NCBI RefSeq assembly: GCF_004123835.1
Contig: NZ_MZMU01000003.1
Location: 434,001 to 498,000, forward strand
DNA: 64,000 bases
Reading direction: 5' to 3'
From: Rhizobium leguminosarum
Lineage (GTDB): Bacteria > Pseudomonadota > Alphaproteobacteria > Rhizobiales > Rhizobiaceae
Made by a program: the position numbers and the translations under genes. Shown piece by piece: positions 17,241-25,356 of this stretch. The first letter of the stretch is position 1. Every line of letters begins with the position of its first letter. The notes beneath the pieces were generated by a model that searched no databases, was not told the DNA's origin, and saw only the letters and a program-made list of their open reading frames with translations.

Positions 17241-17293
17241 AGAGCGCCGTGCGTCCTTTCAGACGGAGAAAGGACGCTCTAACACTTTTGAAT
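17241..17293 (-). repeat. family A palindromic repeat
   Basis: AGAGCGCCGTGCGTCCTTTC then AGACGGAGAAAGGACGCTCT and AACACTTTTGAATC: outer arms AGAGCG/CGCTCT and inner arms GTCCTTT/AAAGGAC. It sits between two convergent genes and could serve as a bidirectional terminator. Confidence 0.65.
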
Positions 17294-17311
17294 CTACGCA
17301 TCGCGCGAAAA

Positions 17312-18400
17312 TCAGGATCTGCGCCAGCGAAGTCTCATGGCCTTTCCAGAGCTGAGCGCTTTGCGAACCGGTTCATCATAGAGGCGGGTGACGATAATGG
17401 CCAATAGGACGATCAGCGGAAGAACAATGGCAAAGATCGCCCAGGCCGGCGGTTGCCCCAGGCCAGCGGCTTTCCAGGCTCCCAACAGCAATCCCAGCAG
17501 CGGAACATGAATTGCATAGAGTGCGTAGGACGCCTCTCCCGCAATAAGAAGGGGCTGCCGCAGCACGCCATCGAAGTTGGCTGTGTAAAGGACAAGCACG
17601 GCGAGAGGAAATAAAGCAGTGATGACAATCAGGTCCTTTATGCCAACCAGGGCGGCTGGCGCCTGGAAGACGAGAAGAGCAGTCGCGACGACGATTGTTG
17701 TCACTGCGGCTGCTTTTCCGATGCCCGAAGGGGAAAGCCGCTGACGGTAGCGGTACATCAAGATGCCGAGGCTGAAAGAAAAGAGAACGCGGGGAAATCC
17801 GGAGAGCAAGGCGCCGTCGAGCGGGATCAGGTCGGCGCTTCCATGGGCCAGCGTTTGCGCCGCCAGCCAAACCCATGACGCGACGAGGATGACAGCGAGC
17901 ACACCGTTGGACAGCAATCTCGCCGTATAGCCATAGGCGAGGTTGATCACGATCTCCAGGAATAGAGACCATGACGGACCGTTGAAAGGGAACAGGTTCG
18001 GCGCCTTCAGCGATGTTCCACCGATCGCCGGCAGGAAGAACATCGAGGCAATCAACGAGGTGGCAAACAGCATCGGATCCATTTGCTGATTTCTGCTGAG
18101 CGACATGCCTGCATATGCGAGTACGCCGAGCAGCAAACCGAGCAGATAGAGCGGATATAAGCGGATGAGACGCTTGATGGCGAAATCATTGGCAGAGAGC
18201 GAAGACTCTTGAATGAGTTTCCTCTCATAGGCGTGACCGATCACGAAGCCGCTGAGACAAAAAAACAGGTCGACGGCGAGATAGGCAGCAGGTGCTGCAT
18301 CGAAACCGACAAAACCTTCGGTGTGATGCACTGCCACGCAAATAGCCGCCAAGCCACGAATCCCATCGAGGCCGACCAGTCTACGATTATTTGAAGTCAT
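17312..18400 (-). CDS. acyltransferase family 3 (OafA/ExoZ type)
   Basis: 362-residue multi-pass membrane protein, opening with RLVGLDGIRGLAAICVAVHHTEGF, the typical acyltransferase-3 N-terminus with the catalytic His, followed by about ten hydrophobic segments. It would O-acetylate (or otherwise acylate) a sugar of an exopolysaccharide or lipopolysaccharide at the inner membrane. The start at 18400 is 4 bases after the stop of the polymerase-like gene; an ATG six codons upstream overlaps that gene and is an alternative. Confidence 0.85.
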   Translation of the reverse strand: MTSNNRRLVGLDGIRGLAAICVAVHHTEGFVGFDAAPAAYLAVDLFFCLSGFVIGHAYERKLIQESSLSANDFAIKRLIRLYPLYLLGLLLGVLAYAGMSLSRNQQMDPMLFATSLIASMFFLPAIGGTSLKAPNLFPFNGPSWSLFLEIVINLAYGYTARLLSNGVLAVILVASWVWLAAQTLAHGSADLIPLDGALLSGFPRVLFSFSLGILMYRYRQRLSPSGIGKAAAVTTIVVATALLVFQAPAALVGIKDLIVITALFPLAVLVLYTANFDGVLRQPLLIAGEASYALYAIHVPLLGLLLGAWKAAGLGQPPAWAIFAIVLPLIVLLAIIVTRLYDEPVRKALSSGKAMRLRWRRS

Positions 18401-18404
18401 CTTT

Positions 18405-19760
18405 TTAGCCTGATGCATGTTGCGCGCCTGCCTGGGTCGGTTTGCGGAAGCGGGACAGGAACTCCGGGCCAAGGCTCGTAAGCGCGATCACGGTGTGGGG
18501 CCATAAGATGAAGGGGGCCAGCATCATTCCGGCTTCGGTGAACGCGCCGATCAAGATCAGGAGGATAATGACAACCTCCTTTCTCTTGGTGATGGCGAGC
18601 GCCTGATTGAGGGGCGACGAGGTCATCTTCGCCACGAGCCGCACCACGACGAACGACGTCCAGATGATGGTCGCGGGTATGCCCATGTTCAGCGCAAGTT
18701 CGATATAGGTGTTGTGTGTCGATTGAGCGTCCCACGTAAGGCGAACATATTGCTCCATGATATCGGGCTGTCGGAACAAGGCAAATCCCCAGCCTGAAAG
18801 CGGCCGCTCGTAGATCAGCGGCAGCAACTGTTCCCAGACATTCGTACGTCCGCTGAGCGTAAGGTCTTTCCCGAATGACTCGGCAATCGCCTGGGCCACA
18901 CCCATCAACGCGACGGACACGACGAAGCCCAGCAGGGCGAATGCAAGAAGAACGACGAAGGATCTGAAGATGCGGCCTGGAAAGCGCTGAATCCAGCTCA
19001 TTCCGTAGTATACGGCTACTCCGATCGAAAGCAGGATGATCGCCGTTGATGATTTCGCCAGCACGATGAGCACGAGGTAGAGCAGCATCGCCGTCCATCG
19101 CAGGAGATCATAATAGCGCAGACGCCACATCGGCAGGGCTGGAAGCAGCAGGATGAAGTTTGTTGCCGAAAACTGGCCGAGCATGTTTTTGTGGTAGAAC
19201 GCCCCTTTCACCATCCCGGCATAACTGCCTCTCATCACCGCAAACCGGGGAAAGGCTGCCGTGTAAAGAATATTGATGAAAGCCGTCGCAATGGCAAATT
19301 TCGCCAGGCTTTCAAATGTGTCGACTGCTCCATAACGGGCTCTGTAAAGAAGGGGTCCAGCTGTCAGCAATGCGACGGCGACGAGAGCCCGGAGCGAGGC
19401 TGTAACGCTGACGGAAAAAGCAATCGACAGAAAGACGCATAAGCAGACTATGCCGACCAGCGGCGAAGCGCTGCGGAGCAATTCAACGACTCGCCTAGGC
19501 TCCAGCAAGCAGTAGAGGCCAATGAGTGGAACGAGCGACATCAGCAACAGTCGCATTGGCATGGGATCTTTGCCGACGCCCTCCTGGAAGTCGGCGGGCA
19601 GCCCATACCACATGCCGGTCGCTCTCCAGAGGGAAATATAAAATATTGCCGAGAGGAGGATCCGAACGAGGGTTTCACGCCGAATGCGATATTGCGCGCG
19701 AGCTCTGGGTCTATGTCTTTGCAGGCCAATCGGTTGGTAGCTGTCAAATGAGGTGCTCAT
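18405..19760 (-). CDS. O-antigen polymerase/ligase-like membrane protein (ExoQ/Wzy type)
   Basis: 451 residues with ten or more hydrophobic segments. A large periplasmic loop is followed by a conserved Wzy_C-like region (SGRTNVWEQLLPLIYERPLSGWGFALF and the later AQSTHNTYIELALNMG). The His in STHNTYIE is a hallmark of this family. These proteins polymerise or ligate lipid-linked repeat units of exopolysaccharide or O-antigen. It is followed at 4 bases by the acyltransferase, with which it is surely co-transcribed. No glycosyltransferases lie adjacent, so its repeat unit must be made elsewhere. Confidence 0.82.
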   Translation of the reverse strand: MSTSFDSYQPIGLQRHRPRARAQYRIRRETLVRILLSAIFYISLWRATGMWYGLPADFQEGVGKDPMPMRLLLMSLVPLIGLYCLLEPRRVVELLRSASPLVGIVCLCVFLSIAFSVSVTASLRALVAVALLTAGPLLYRARYGAVDTFESLAKFAIATAFINILYTAAFPRFAVMRGSYAGMVKGAFYHKNMLGQFSATNFILLLPALPMWRLRYYDLLRWTAMLLYLVLIVLAKSSTAIILLSIGVAVYYGMSWIQRFPGRIFRSFVVLLAFALLGFVVSVALMGVAQAIAESFGKDLTLSGRTNVWEQLLPLIYERPLSGWGFALFRQPDIMEQYVRLTWDAQSTHNTYIELALNMGIPATIIWTSFVVVRLVAKMTSSPLNQALAITKRKEVVIILLILIGAFTEAGMMLAPFILWPHTVIALTSLGPEFLSRFRKPTQAGAQHASG

Positions 19761-19803
19761 GACATTCCGCCTTACGTTTTGGTAACCACCTGAGCGGCAA
19801 AAA

Positions 19804-20538
19804 TCAAAGCTGTAGACCCGCTGCGGCGAGGAAGCTCGTGATCAGCTTGTATGCCCCTTCATTGAAATGAAGATGGTCAGGCTTGTAGTTGGAACAATCC
19901 TTATCGCTTGGCTTACCGCACCGCAACATATCATCGTTCATTTGAACGAACGTGACACCCGGCATTTCAGCCAATGACGATGCGACAAGCTGGTTGGCCG
20001 GAATTCGTACATCCTCGTAGAAAGCGTAGCGCTTGCCCCGAGGCGGTATGGACAACGCGTAAATATGGGCGCCCGGCCAAAGAGCGCGAACCTTGCTGAC
20101 AACAGCCACGACACCAGCTGCCACTGCGCATGGCGCGGTTTTCGCACCCAGGTTGTTCGTGCCGATAAGCACGACGACGTCCGCGGGATGGAAATCCGGA
20201 AGGTCTAAACCCTCGAGGCGGTACAATGCATTTTGCGTGGTGTCGCCGGCGACCGCGAGGTTCATCACCGGGCGGGTGGGAAAGCTGTCCTTGATCCAGG
20301 GCTGCCAGAGTTCGACGAGGGAATCACCGACAAGAGCCATGTTGTATCGGGCCGATCTGGCGCGATAGCTGGGAAGAGCGCGATTAAGTCGCTTGCTTGC
20401 CTGCTTTTGCTGAGCCGAGGCATTCGTGGCTTTTGTCGGGTCAGGGCATTCCTGTGCGAAGGACGTGCCAGCATTGCCGACGATGAGAAAGAAATTGCAT
20501 GCGAGGACGATGACGAGGTTGGCGAAAAGTCGCAACAT
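19804..20538 (-). CDS. SGNH/GDSL family hydrolase, secreted
   Basis: 244 residues. An N-terminal signal peptide ends near SFAQ|ECPDP. The SGNH blocks are present in order: ALVGDSLVELW (nucleophile Ser), LIGTNNLG (Asn), and DHLHFNEGAY (Asp/His). It would act in the periplasm as an esterase or lipase, possibly removing acyl groups from surface polysaccharide, as suggested by the acyltransferase and polymerase next to it (inference). Confidence 0.83.
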   Translation of the reverse strand: MLRLFANLVIVLACNFFLIVGNAGTSFAQECPDPTKATNASAQQKQASKRLNRALPSYRARSARYNMALVGDSLVELWQPWIKDSFPTRPVMNLAVAGDTTQNALYRLEGLDLPDFHPADVVVLIGTNNLGAKTAPCAVAAGVVAVVSKVRALWPGAHIYALSIPPRGKRYAFYEDVRIPANQLVASSLAEMPGVTFVQMNDDMLRCGKPSDKDCSNYKPDHLHFNEGAYKLITSFLAAAGLQL

Positions 20539-20690
20539 TCAGATTACCGATATCCTGACGTCTTGGGGCTTTCATTATTGAAGAGGAAAATGGCGGTGGC
20601 AAGGAAAGAGTGGCTCTGGTCCCTCCGCCCGCAATGCTCGGGCATGGCAGCCGCACCCACCGCATCCGATCGACGAAATCTTCAATTGCC

Positions 20691-20715
20691 GGAACCAAAG
20701 GCCGAACCCGCCGTT
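20691..20715 (+). promoter_or_regulatory. EcfG/RpoE2-type general stress promoter upstream of ku
   Basis: GGAAC at 20691-20695 and CGTT at 20712-20715 are separated by exactly 16 bases. This is the consensus of the alphaproteobacterial general-stress sigma factor EcfG (RpoE2 in Sinorhizobium). The Ku start codon lies 40 bases downstream. Confidence 0.7.
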
Positions 20716-20754
20716 GATTGCCATGCCCAACCGTGTCCGGGAGACAGGACAGAC

Positions 20755-21561
20755 ATGGCACGTCAGACATTCTGGAAAGGTTATCTCAAGCTATCGCTCG
20801 TCACCGCCGCCGTCTCGCTGACGCCGGCGACGACCGAAAGCAACAAGGTCCGTTTCCACGTCCTCAATCGCCAGACCAAGAACCGCGTCGAAAGCCGCTA
20901 TGTCGATAGCGTCACCCACAAGCCGGTGCCCGAGCGGGACCAGGTGAAGGGCTATCCGCGCGGCGAGGACGACTATGTGCTTCTCGAGGACGAGGAGATC
21001 GAGGAGGTCGGGCTCGAAAGCACCCGCACCATCGAGATCGACAGTTTCGTGCCGCGCGGCTCGATCGATTGGATCTGGTACGACAAACCGCATTTTCTGG
21101 CGCCCGAGGACAAGGTCGGGGTGGAAGCCTTCTGCGTCATCCGCGAGGCGATGAAGGCAAATGACGTCGTCGGCATCGCCCGCCTTGTTCTCTACCGCCG
21201 CGAGCGTGCGGTGCTGCTGGAACCGCTAGGCAAAGGCATCGTTCTCTGGACCCTGCGCTATGGGGACGAGGTGCGTGATCCCGTGGCCGAACTCGACAGC
21301 AAGGCCGAGATCGACAGCAAGCTGCTGACGCTGATGACGCAACTGGTGAAGGAAGAGACGAAGAATTGGAGCCCGGCCATGGTGCAGGATCCGATCCAGA
21401 AACGCCTGAAGTCGATGATCCGCGGCAAGCAGAAGAGCCTGAAGAAGGCGGCGCCCGCGGAAAAACCCGCACCGGTGAAATCGACCGGCAACGTCATCAA
21501 TATCATGGATGCGCTGAAAAAGAGCCTGGCGGCCGAAGGCGGCGAGAAGCCGCGCCAATGA
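20755..21561 (+). CDS. ku: Ku protein (bacterial NHEJ)
   Basis: 268-residue Ku-core protein. It would form a homodimeric ring that threads onto DNA ends and recruits LigD for non-homologous end joining. It begins with the family motif WKGYLKLSLVTAAVSL, then VRFHVLNRQTKNRVESRYVD, VKGYPRGEDDYVLLEDEE and DKPHFLAPE. The tail is Lys/Ala/Pro-rich, as expected for the DNA- or LigD-contacting extension. It is convergent with a second ku gene 56 bases away. An EcfG-type promoter sits directly upstream, so stress induction is likely; Sinorhizobium has RpoE2-dependent ku genes. Confidence 0.93.
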   Translation: MARQTFWKGYLKLSLVTAAVSLTPATTESNKVRFHVLNRQTKNRVESRYVDSVTHKPVPERDQVKGYPRGEDDYVLLEDEEIEEVGLESTRTIEIDSFVPRGSIDWIWYDKPHFLAPEDKVGVEAFCVIREAMKANDVVGIARLVLYRRERAVLLEPLGKGIVLWTLRYGDEVRDPVAELDSKAEIDSKLLTLMTQLVKEETKNWSPAMVQDPIQKRLKSMIRGKQKSLKKAAPAEKPAPVKSTGNVINIMDALKKSLAAEGGEKPRQ

Positions 21562-21617
21562 AAAAGTGGCCAGCGATTTCTTGAGATTGCCCATCGCCCG
21601 CCAGGGTCGAGGCCATC

Positions 21618-22469
21618 TCAGCTTGCCTTCTTGCTGCGGCTGTCGCTGCGCGCCGGCGCCTTCTTCGCCACGGCCTTCTTTGCTGGAGCCTTGCCGCTCA
21701 TCTTGGCGCTCTGGCGCAGCGCTTCCATCAGGTCGACGACCTTGCGTTCCGGGGCCTGTTTCTTCTTCGGTGGCGCCCGGCCCTCGATCTTCGCCTTCAC
21801 CAGCTCGACGAGGGCGGCCTCGTAGCGATCTTCGTATTCGCTCGGTTCGAAGCTGCCTTGCTTGGTGCCAATGATATGGCCTGCAAGCGCGATCATTTCC
21901 TTGTCGAATTTGATGTCGGGAATGTCGTCGAAGACCGTATCGGCCGAGCGCACCTCGTAGTCGAAATTCAGCATCGTCGCGACGATGCAGTCGTCATGCG
22001 GGCGGATCAGCAGCGTCCGGTTGCGCCGGAAAAGCACGGCTTCGGCCAGAGCTGCGACCTTACCCTCGCGCATGCCTCTGGCGATCAGCGACAGCGCCTC
22101 CTCGTCATGCTCGTCGACGGGCGCGAGGTAATAAGGGCGATCGAAATACAGCTTGTCGATGTCGTCGTAGGCGATGAAAGCCTTGATATTGAGGACCTTG
22201 TCGCTTTCCGGCATGATTTCGGCGATCTCGTCGCCCTCGATGACGATGTAGTCGCCATTCTCCATCTGGTAGCCTTTGACCTGGTCGCCCCGCTCGACCG
22301 GTTTGCCGGTTTCACTGTCGACGAATTGCCGTTCGACTCGGTGGCCGGTCTTGCGGTTGATAATATTGAAGGATACGCGGTCGGAGGAGGAAACGGCGGT
22401 GTAAAGCCCGACGGCGCAGGCAAGGTCGCCCACCTTCAGATGACCCTTCCAGCTTGCCCGGGCGGCCAT
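21618..22469 (-). CDS. ku: Ku protein, second copy
   Basis: 283-residue Ku protein, paralogous to the one on the opposite strand: SWKGHLKVGDLACAVGLYTAVS, RVSFNIINRKTGHRVERQFVD, VKGYQMENGDYIVIEGDE, FDRPYYLAP. The C-terminal ~35 residues are Lys/Ala/Pro/Ser-rich, a putative DNA-binding tail. It lies 18 bases downstream of the DUF2188 gene and probably forms a three-gene unit with the 86-residue protein, read from a stress-type promoter at 23069-23093. Two non-identical Ku proteins could form homo- or heterodimers. Confidence 0.93.
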   Translation of the reverse strand: MAARASWKGHLKVGDLACAVGLYTAVSSSDRVSFNIINRKTGHRVERQFVDSETGKPVERGDQVKGYQMENGDYIVIEGDEIAEIMPESDKVLNIKAFIAYDDIDKLYFDRPYYLAPVDEHDEEALSLIARGMREGKVAALAEAVLFRRNRTLLIRPHDDCIVATMLNFDYEVRSADTVFDDIPDIKFDKEMIALAGHIIGTKQGSFEPSEYEDRYEAALVELVKAKIEGRAPPKKKQAPERKVVDLMEALRQSAKMSGKAPAKKAVAKKAPARSDSRSKKAS

Positions 22470-22487
22470 TCCATCCTCCGTCGCAAA

Positions 22488-22721
22488 TCAGAGCCGGCTG
22501 CGGCTCTTGTCGGTTTCGAGTTCCTGAAATGCCCAGCCGCGGCCGTCGGGCGCGGGATAGGCGAGCAGCGCATCGCCATCGCCGATCTTCTGGCGCGATG
22601 CGGCGTCCTTGGCATGGACAATCGCTTCATCAGCTGTCGCATAGGTTTCCGAAAGTGTGTCGCCGAGCTTATAGGCCCAGCCATTATCATGCGGCACGAC
22701 CTGATAGGTGATATCGGCCAT
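22488..22721 (-). CDS. DUF2188-like small protein
   Basis: 77 residues (MADITYQVVPHDNGWAYKLG...), resembling DUF2188 proteins: a short beta-rich N-terminus with a VVPHDNGWAYK core, a central ATADEAIVHAKDAA helix and a hydrophobic YPAPDGRGWAFQE end. Function unknown. The ATG at 22721 has GGAGATCC upstream and was preferred over a longer frame without a ribosome-binding site. It is placed between the 86-residue protein and ku on the same strand, suggesting co-induction in stress. Confidence 0.75.
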   Translation of the reverse strand: MADITYQVVPHDNGWAYKLGDTLSETYATADEAIVHAKDAASRQKIGDGDALLAYPAPDGRGWAFQELETDKSRSRL

Positions 22722-22767
22722 TTCGGATCTCCTCTTCTTACTCAAATAGGGTGCATGATGTCGTCGG

Positions 22768-23028
22768 CTAGTTCCGATTTGGTTTGCGCCGTTCATCGAG
22801 CGCAATGATCTTCTCTAGCGACGCGATATCCTCGCTGGTAACGACTGGAACCGGATCGGCAGCGATGGCTTCCAGCACCTCCCGTGAGACGGCGCCATTG
22901 CGGATTGCCCATTCCAGTGTCTCGCGCGTTTCGCGCTCGGCTTTCAGCTGCGCATAGAGCACAACGATCAGCCGATCGCGGGCATCCATCCGCCGGCTTT
23001 GGCGATCCATGCTGCGGACATCAGGCAT
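22768..23028 (-). CDS. conserved-looking 86-residue hypothetical protein upstream of ku
   Basis: 86 residues, charged and helical (SRRMDARDRLIVVLYAQL, KAERETRETLEWAIRNG), with an acidic/basic C-terminus. No known domain recognised. AGGTGG precedes the ATG, and an EcfG-like promoter lies about 40 bases upstream. It heads the small unit with the DUF2188 protein and the second Ku. Confidence 0.65.
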   Translation of the reverse strand: MPDVRSMDRQSRRMDARDRLIVVLYAQLKAERETRETLEWAIRNGAVSREVLEAIAADPVPVVTSEDIASLEKIIALDERRKPNRN

Positions 23029-23068
23029 CGCAATCCACCTTTGTCACTGATTTCGTTCAGGTGTATTC

Positions 23069-23093
23069 AACTGATGACGGATGGAAAGGTTCC
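23069..23093 (-). promoter_or_regulatory. EcfG/RpoE2-like promoter for the minus-strand ku unit
   Basis: On the minus strand GGAAC (23093-23089) and AGTT (23072-23069) are separated by 16 bases: consensus -35 and a one-mismatch -10 of the general-stress promoter. It is correctly placed about 40 bases before the start codon at 23028. Confidence 0.55.
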
Positions 23094-23173
23094 GAAACCC
23101 AGGGGCGGCCGCTTGCCATTGCCACCTGAGGCGGAAATCACTATTTGCAAGATGTTCGTCAGAGGATTTCAAC

Positions 23174-23602
23174 ATGGCCGATCTCAAGGCTCGTCCCCGC
23201 CCGACCGGCGCCACCGCCGTTCTCGGCCGTATCGGTTTTCCGCACGTCACCTCCGCCACCAAGGGCGAGATCGATATCGTCACCGCGCCGTCGCAACCGG
23301 GTTTCAATCCGCTCGATCTGCTTTATTCCTCGCTCTCGGCCTGTCTGGTGCTCAGCGCCCGCATCGCCGCCAGCCAGATGGGTATTCTCGACAAGATCAG
23401 CGAGATCACTGCCGAGGTCACCGGCGAGAAGGCGACGGAAGGCCTTTCGCGCGTTGCCAGGTTCAACATCGCTTTTTCAATCAAGGGCGATATCGACGAG
23501 GAAACCCGACAGAAAATCGCCCATGCCGCCGAAGACGAGATCTGCACGGTGAGCAACACCATCCGCGGCAATCCCGAGTTCTCGACGACGATATTGGGGT
23601 AA
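23174..23602 (+). CDS. OsmC family protein (peroxiredoxin-like)
   Basis: 142 residues with the OsmC/Ohr fold. The two redox cysteines are present: SACLVLSAR near residue 57 and DEICTVSNT near residue 120; FNPLDLLYSSLSAC is the family core. It would reduce organic hydroperoxides or act in osmotic or oxidative stress. It precedes the FAD oxidoreductase by 87 bases. Confidence 0.85.
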   Translation: MADLKARPRPTGATAVLGRIGFPHVTSATKGEIDIVTAPSQPGFNPLDLLYSSLSACLVLSARIAASQMGILDKISEITAEVTGEKATEGLSRVARFNIAFSIKGDIDEETRQKIAHAAEDEICTVSNTIRGNPEFSTTILG

Positions 23603-23689
23603 GGCTAAATCTACATAATAATTATAGACAATCGGGGGAGGAGGATTGCGTGACCACTGCCCCGCTTCTATGCTCGGGCATCGAAAGCA

Positions 23690-25141
23690 ATGATCCCGGC
23701 CACCATGCAGCCCAAGCCTCTCCCGATGTCTGAACAGCCCGTCGTCGCCATCATCGGCGGCGGTGTCTCCGGCGCCGGCGTCGCCTATCATCTCGCGAGA
23801 GCCGACTGCGGCGAGCGCCCTGCCATCATGGTCTTCGAGCCGCGCGCCGAACTCGGCCGCGGCCTTGCCTATGACACGGCCGATCCGGCCCACCGCATCA
23901 ATGTTCCAGCCGCCAAGATGAGCCTGCAGCCCGATGACCTGGGCGAATTCCTGGCCTGGATCGAAGCCCGCGACGCCGTCGCGGGCGACCCTGAGGCCAG
24001 GCAGCCCGATGGCTCGCTCTTCCCCCGGCGCCGGCTGTTCGGCGAATATGTCACCTCGCTGCTGAAGCCGCTGTTGGAAGACGGCAGCGTGCGTCATTGC
24101 CGCGCTGCGGTGACGGCTGTCGAAGCCCGTGCCGGCCGCTGGTCGATCCTCGACGATAGAGGCGGCGTGACGGAGGCCGATATCGTCGCGATCGCCACCA
24201 GCCATCCGCCGCCGGTAGCCCCCGGCCGGCTTGCGAGCCGGCTTGCCGCCCATCCCCGTTTCGTCGCCGACACCACGATGCCGGGCGCGCTCGAGGTGAT
24301 CCGCCCGCATGACCGGGTGCTGGTCATCGGCAACGGCCTGACGGCCGCCGATGTCATTGCCTCGCTGGCTGAGCGCGGGCATGACGGTCCGGTGACCGCG
24401 ATCTCGCGCCGCGGTCTGCGGTCTCGCGGCCATCCGCCGGTACCGCAGGAGCTCTTCGGCGATTTCGTCTCCAGTGCAGCCCATTCCGCCGTGTCGCTGC
24501 TGAGAGGGATCCGCGCCGCCATAGGTGCGGCGAAGGAAGAGGGCATAAGCTGGCATGGGGTGATCGATCAGGTGCGGGCGCAGGGATACGATCTCTGGCA
24601 GGCGCTACCGGTTGCCGAACGACGCCGTCTCGTTCGCCATCTGCGTCCCTATTGGGATGTGCATCGTTTCCGTATCGCCCCGCAGGTCGAGGCCGTGCTC
24701 GACGCGGCGGTTGCTGCAGGTCGCCTCGATATCCTGGCCGGGTCGGTTGCCGATGCGCGCATCGAGGGCGAGCTCATTCTTTGCACCCTGCAGCCGCGTC
24801 ATCAGCGCCAGCCGTTGGAGCGGCGCTATGACGCTGTCGTCGTCACCACCGGCCCGGCGCATGGCGGCATTCTCGAAACCCAGCCCTGGCTCGCAGCCTT
24901 GGCCGCAAGTGGCCATCTGACGCTCGACCCGACCGGCCTTGGCCTTGCCTGCACCGAGCGCTCGGAGGCGATCGGCCCGTCGGGAAAGGCAGATGCTTCG
25001 CTGCTGATCTCCGGTCCGCTGGCGCGCGGCACCTTCGGTGAGCTGATGGGACTGCCGCAGGTGACCGAGCATGCGTTCTTCATCGCCGGCGAGATCGCCG
25101 AAAAGCTGCGGACCAGCGCGGCGAATAGGCATCCTGCCTGA
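23690..25141 (+). CDS. FAD/NAD(P)-binding protein
   Basis: 483 residues at the longest start; ATGs at 23705 and 23726 are alternatives, the last placing the dinucleotide motif VVAIIGGGVSGAG right after MSEQP. The region GRGLAYDTADPAHRINVPAAKM and a second nucleotide-binding block VLVIGNGLTAADVIASL fit the FAD/NAD(P)-binding (NAD_binding_9, HcpA-like) family of flavoprotein monooxygenase relatives. The substrate is unknown. Co-orientation with OsmC suggests a redox or stress role but is weak evidence. Confidence 0.78.
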   Translation: MIPATMQPKPLPMSEQPVVAIIGGGVSGAGVAYHLARADCGERPAIMVFEPRAELGRGLAYDTADPAHRINVPAAKMSLQPDDLGEFLAWIEARDAVAGDPEARQPDGSLFPRRRLFGEYVTSLLKPLLEDGSVRHCRAAVTAVEARAGRWSILDDRGGVTEADIVAIATSHPPPVAPGRLASRLAAHPRFVADTTMPGALEVIRPHDRVLVIGNGLTAADVIASLAERGHDGPVTAISRRGLRSRGHPPVPQELFGDFVSSAAHSAVSLLRGIRAAIGAAKEEGISWHGVIDQVRAQGYDLWQALPVAERRRLVRHLRPYWDVHRFRIAPQVEAVLDAAVAAGRLDILAGSVADARIEGELILCTLQPRHQRQPLERRYDAVVVTTGPAHGGILETQPWLAALAASGHLTLDPTGLGLACTERSEAIGPSGKADASLLISGPLARGTFGELMGLPQVTEHAFFIAGEIAEKLRTSAANRHPA

Positions 25142-25210
25142 TTTTCCACCAATATGTCGCTCTTCGACTGTCCCCGGTGATCGACTTCTGATAGTCCCTC
25201 GGCCATCACT

Positions 25211-25312
25211 GCATAATTCCTTAAATCGAAATCGATTTAAGGATAAAATTATGCAGCAATTGAAAGTGTTACAGCGTCCTTTGCGCGTCTGAAAAGACGC
25301 GCGGCGCTGTAA
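25211..25312 (+). repeat. family A palindromic repeat, full-length copy
   Basis: The longest copy. It begins GCATAATTCC and has a first palindrome with 10-bp arms (25219-25228 with 25233-25242). A linker ATGCAGCAATTGAAAGTGTT follows. The second hairpin opens with ACAGCGTCCTTTGCGCGTCT and closes with GACGCGCGGCGCTGT. It fills most of the gap between the FAD protein and the DMT transporter. Confidence 0.8.
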
Positions 25313-25356
25313 TATCCCGCCGGCCCGGCATTTGGGCGACCAGAAATATCGAGATC

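Noticed and set aside
22752..22775. GGAAC on the minus strand upstream of the DUF2188 gene as a further EcfG promoter
   Set aside because: No GTT at 16 or 17 bases spacing; only the -35 half matches.
25142..25356. Transposon-end interpretation of the palindromes at 25211-25312
   Set aside because: No transposase, no target-site duplication; the same blocks recur intergenically as a repeat family.
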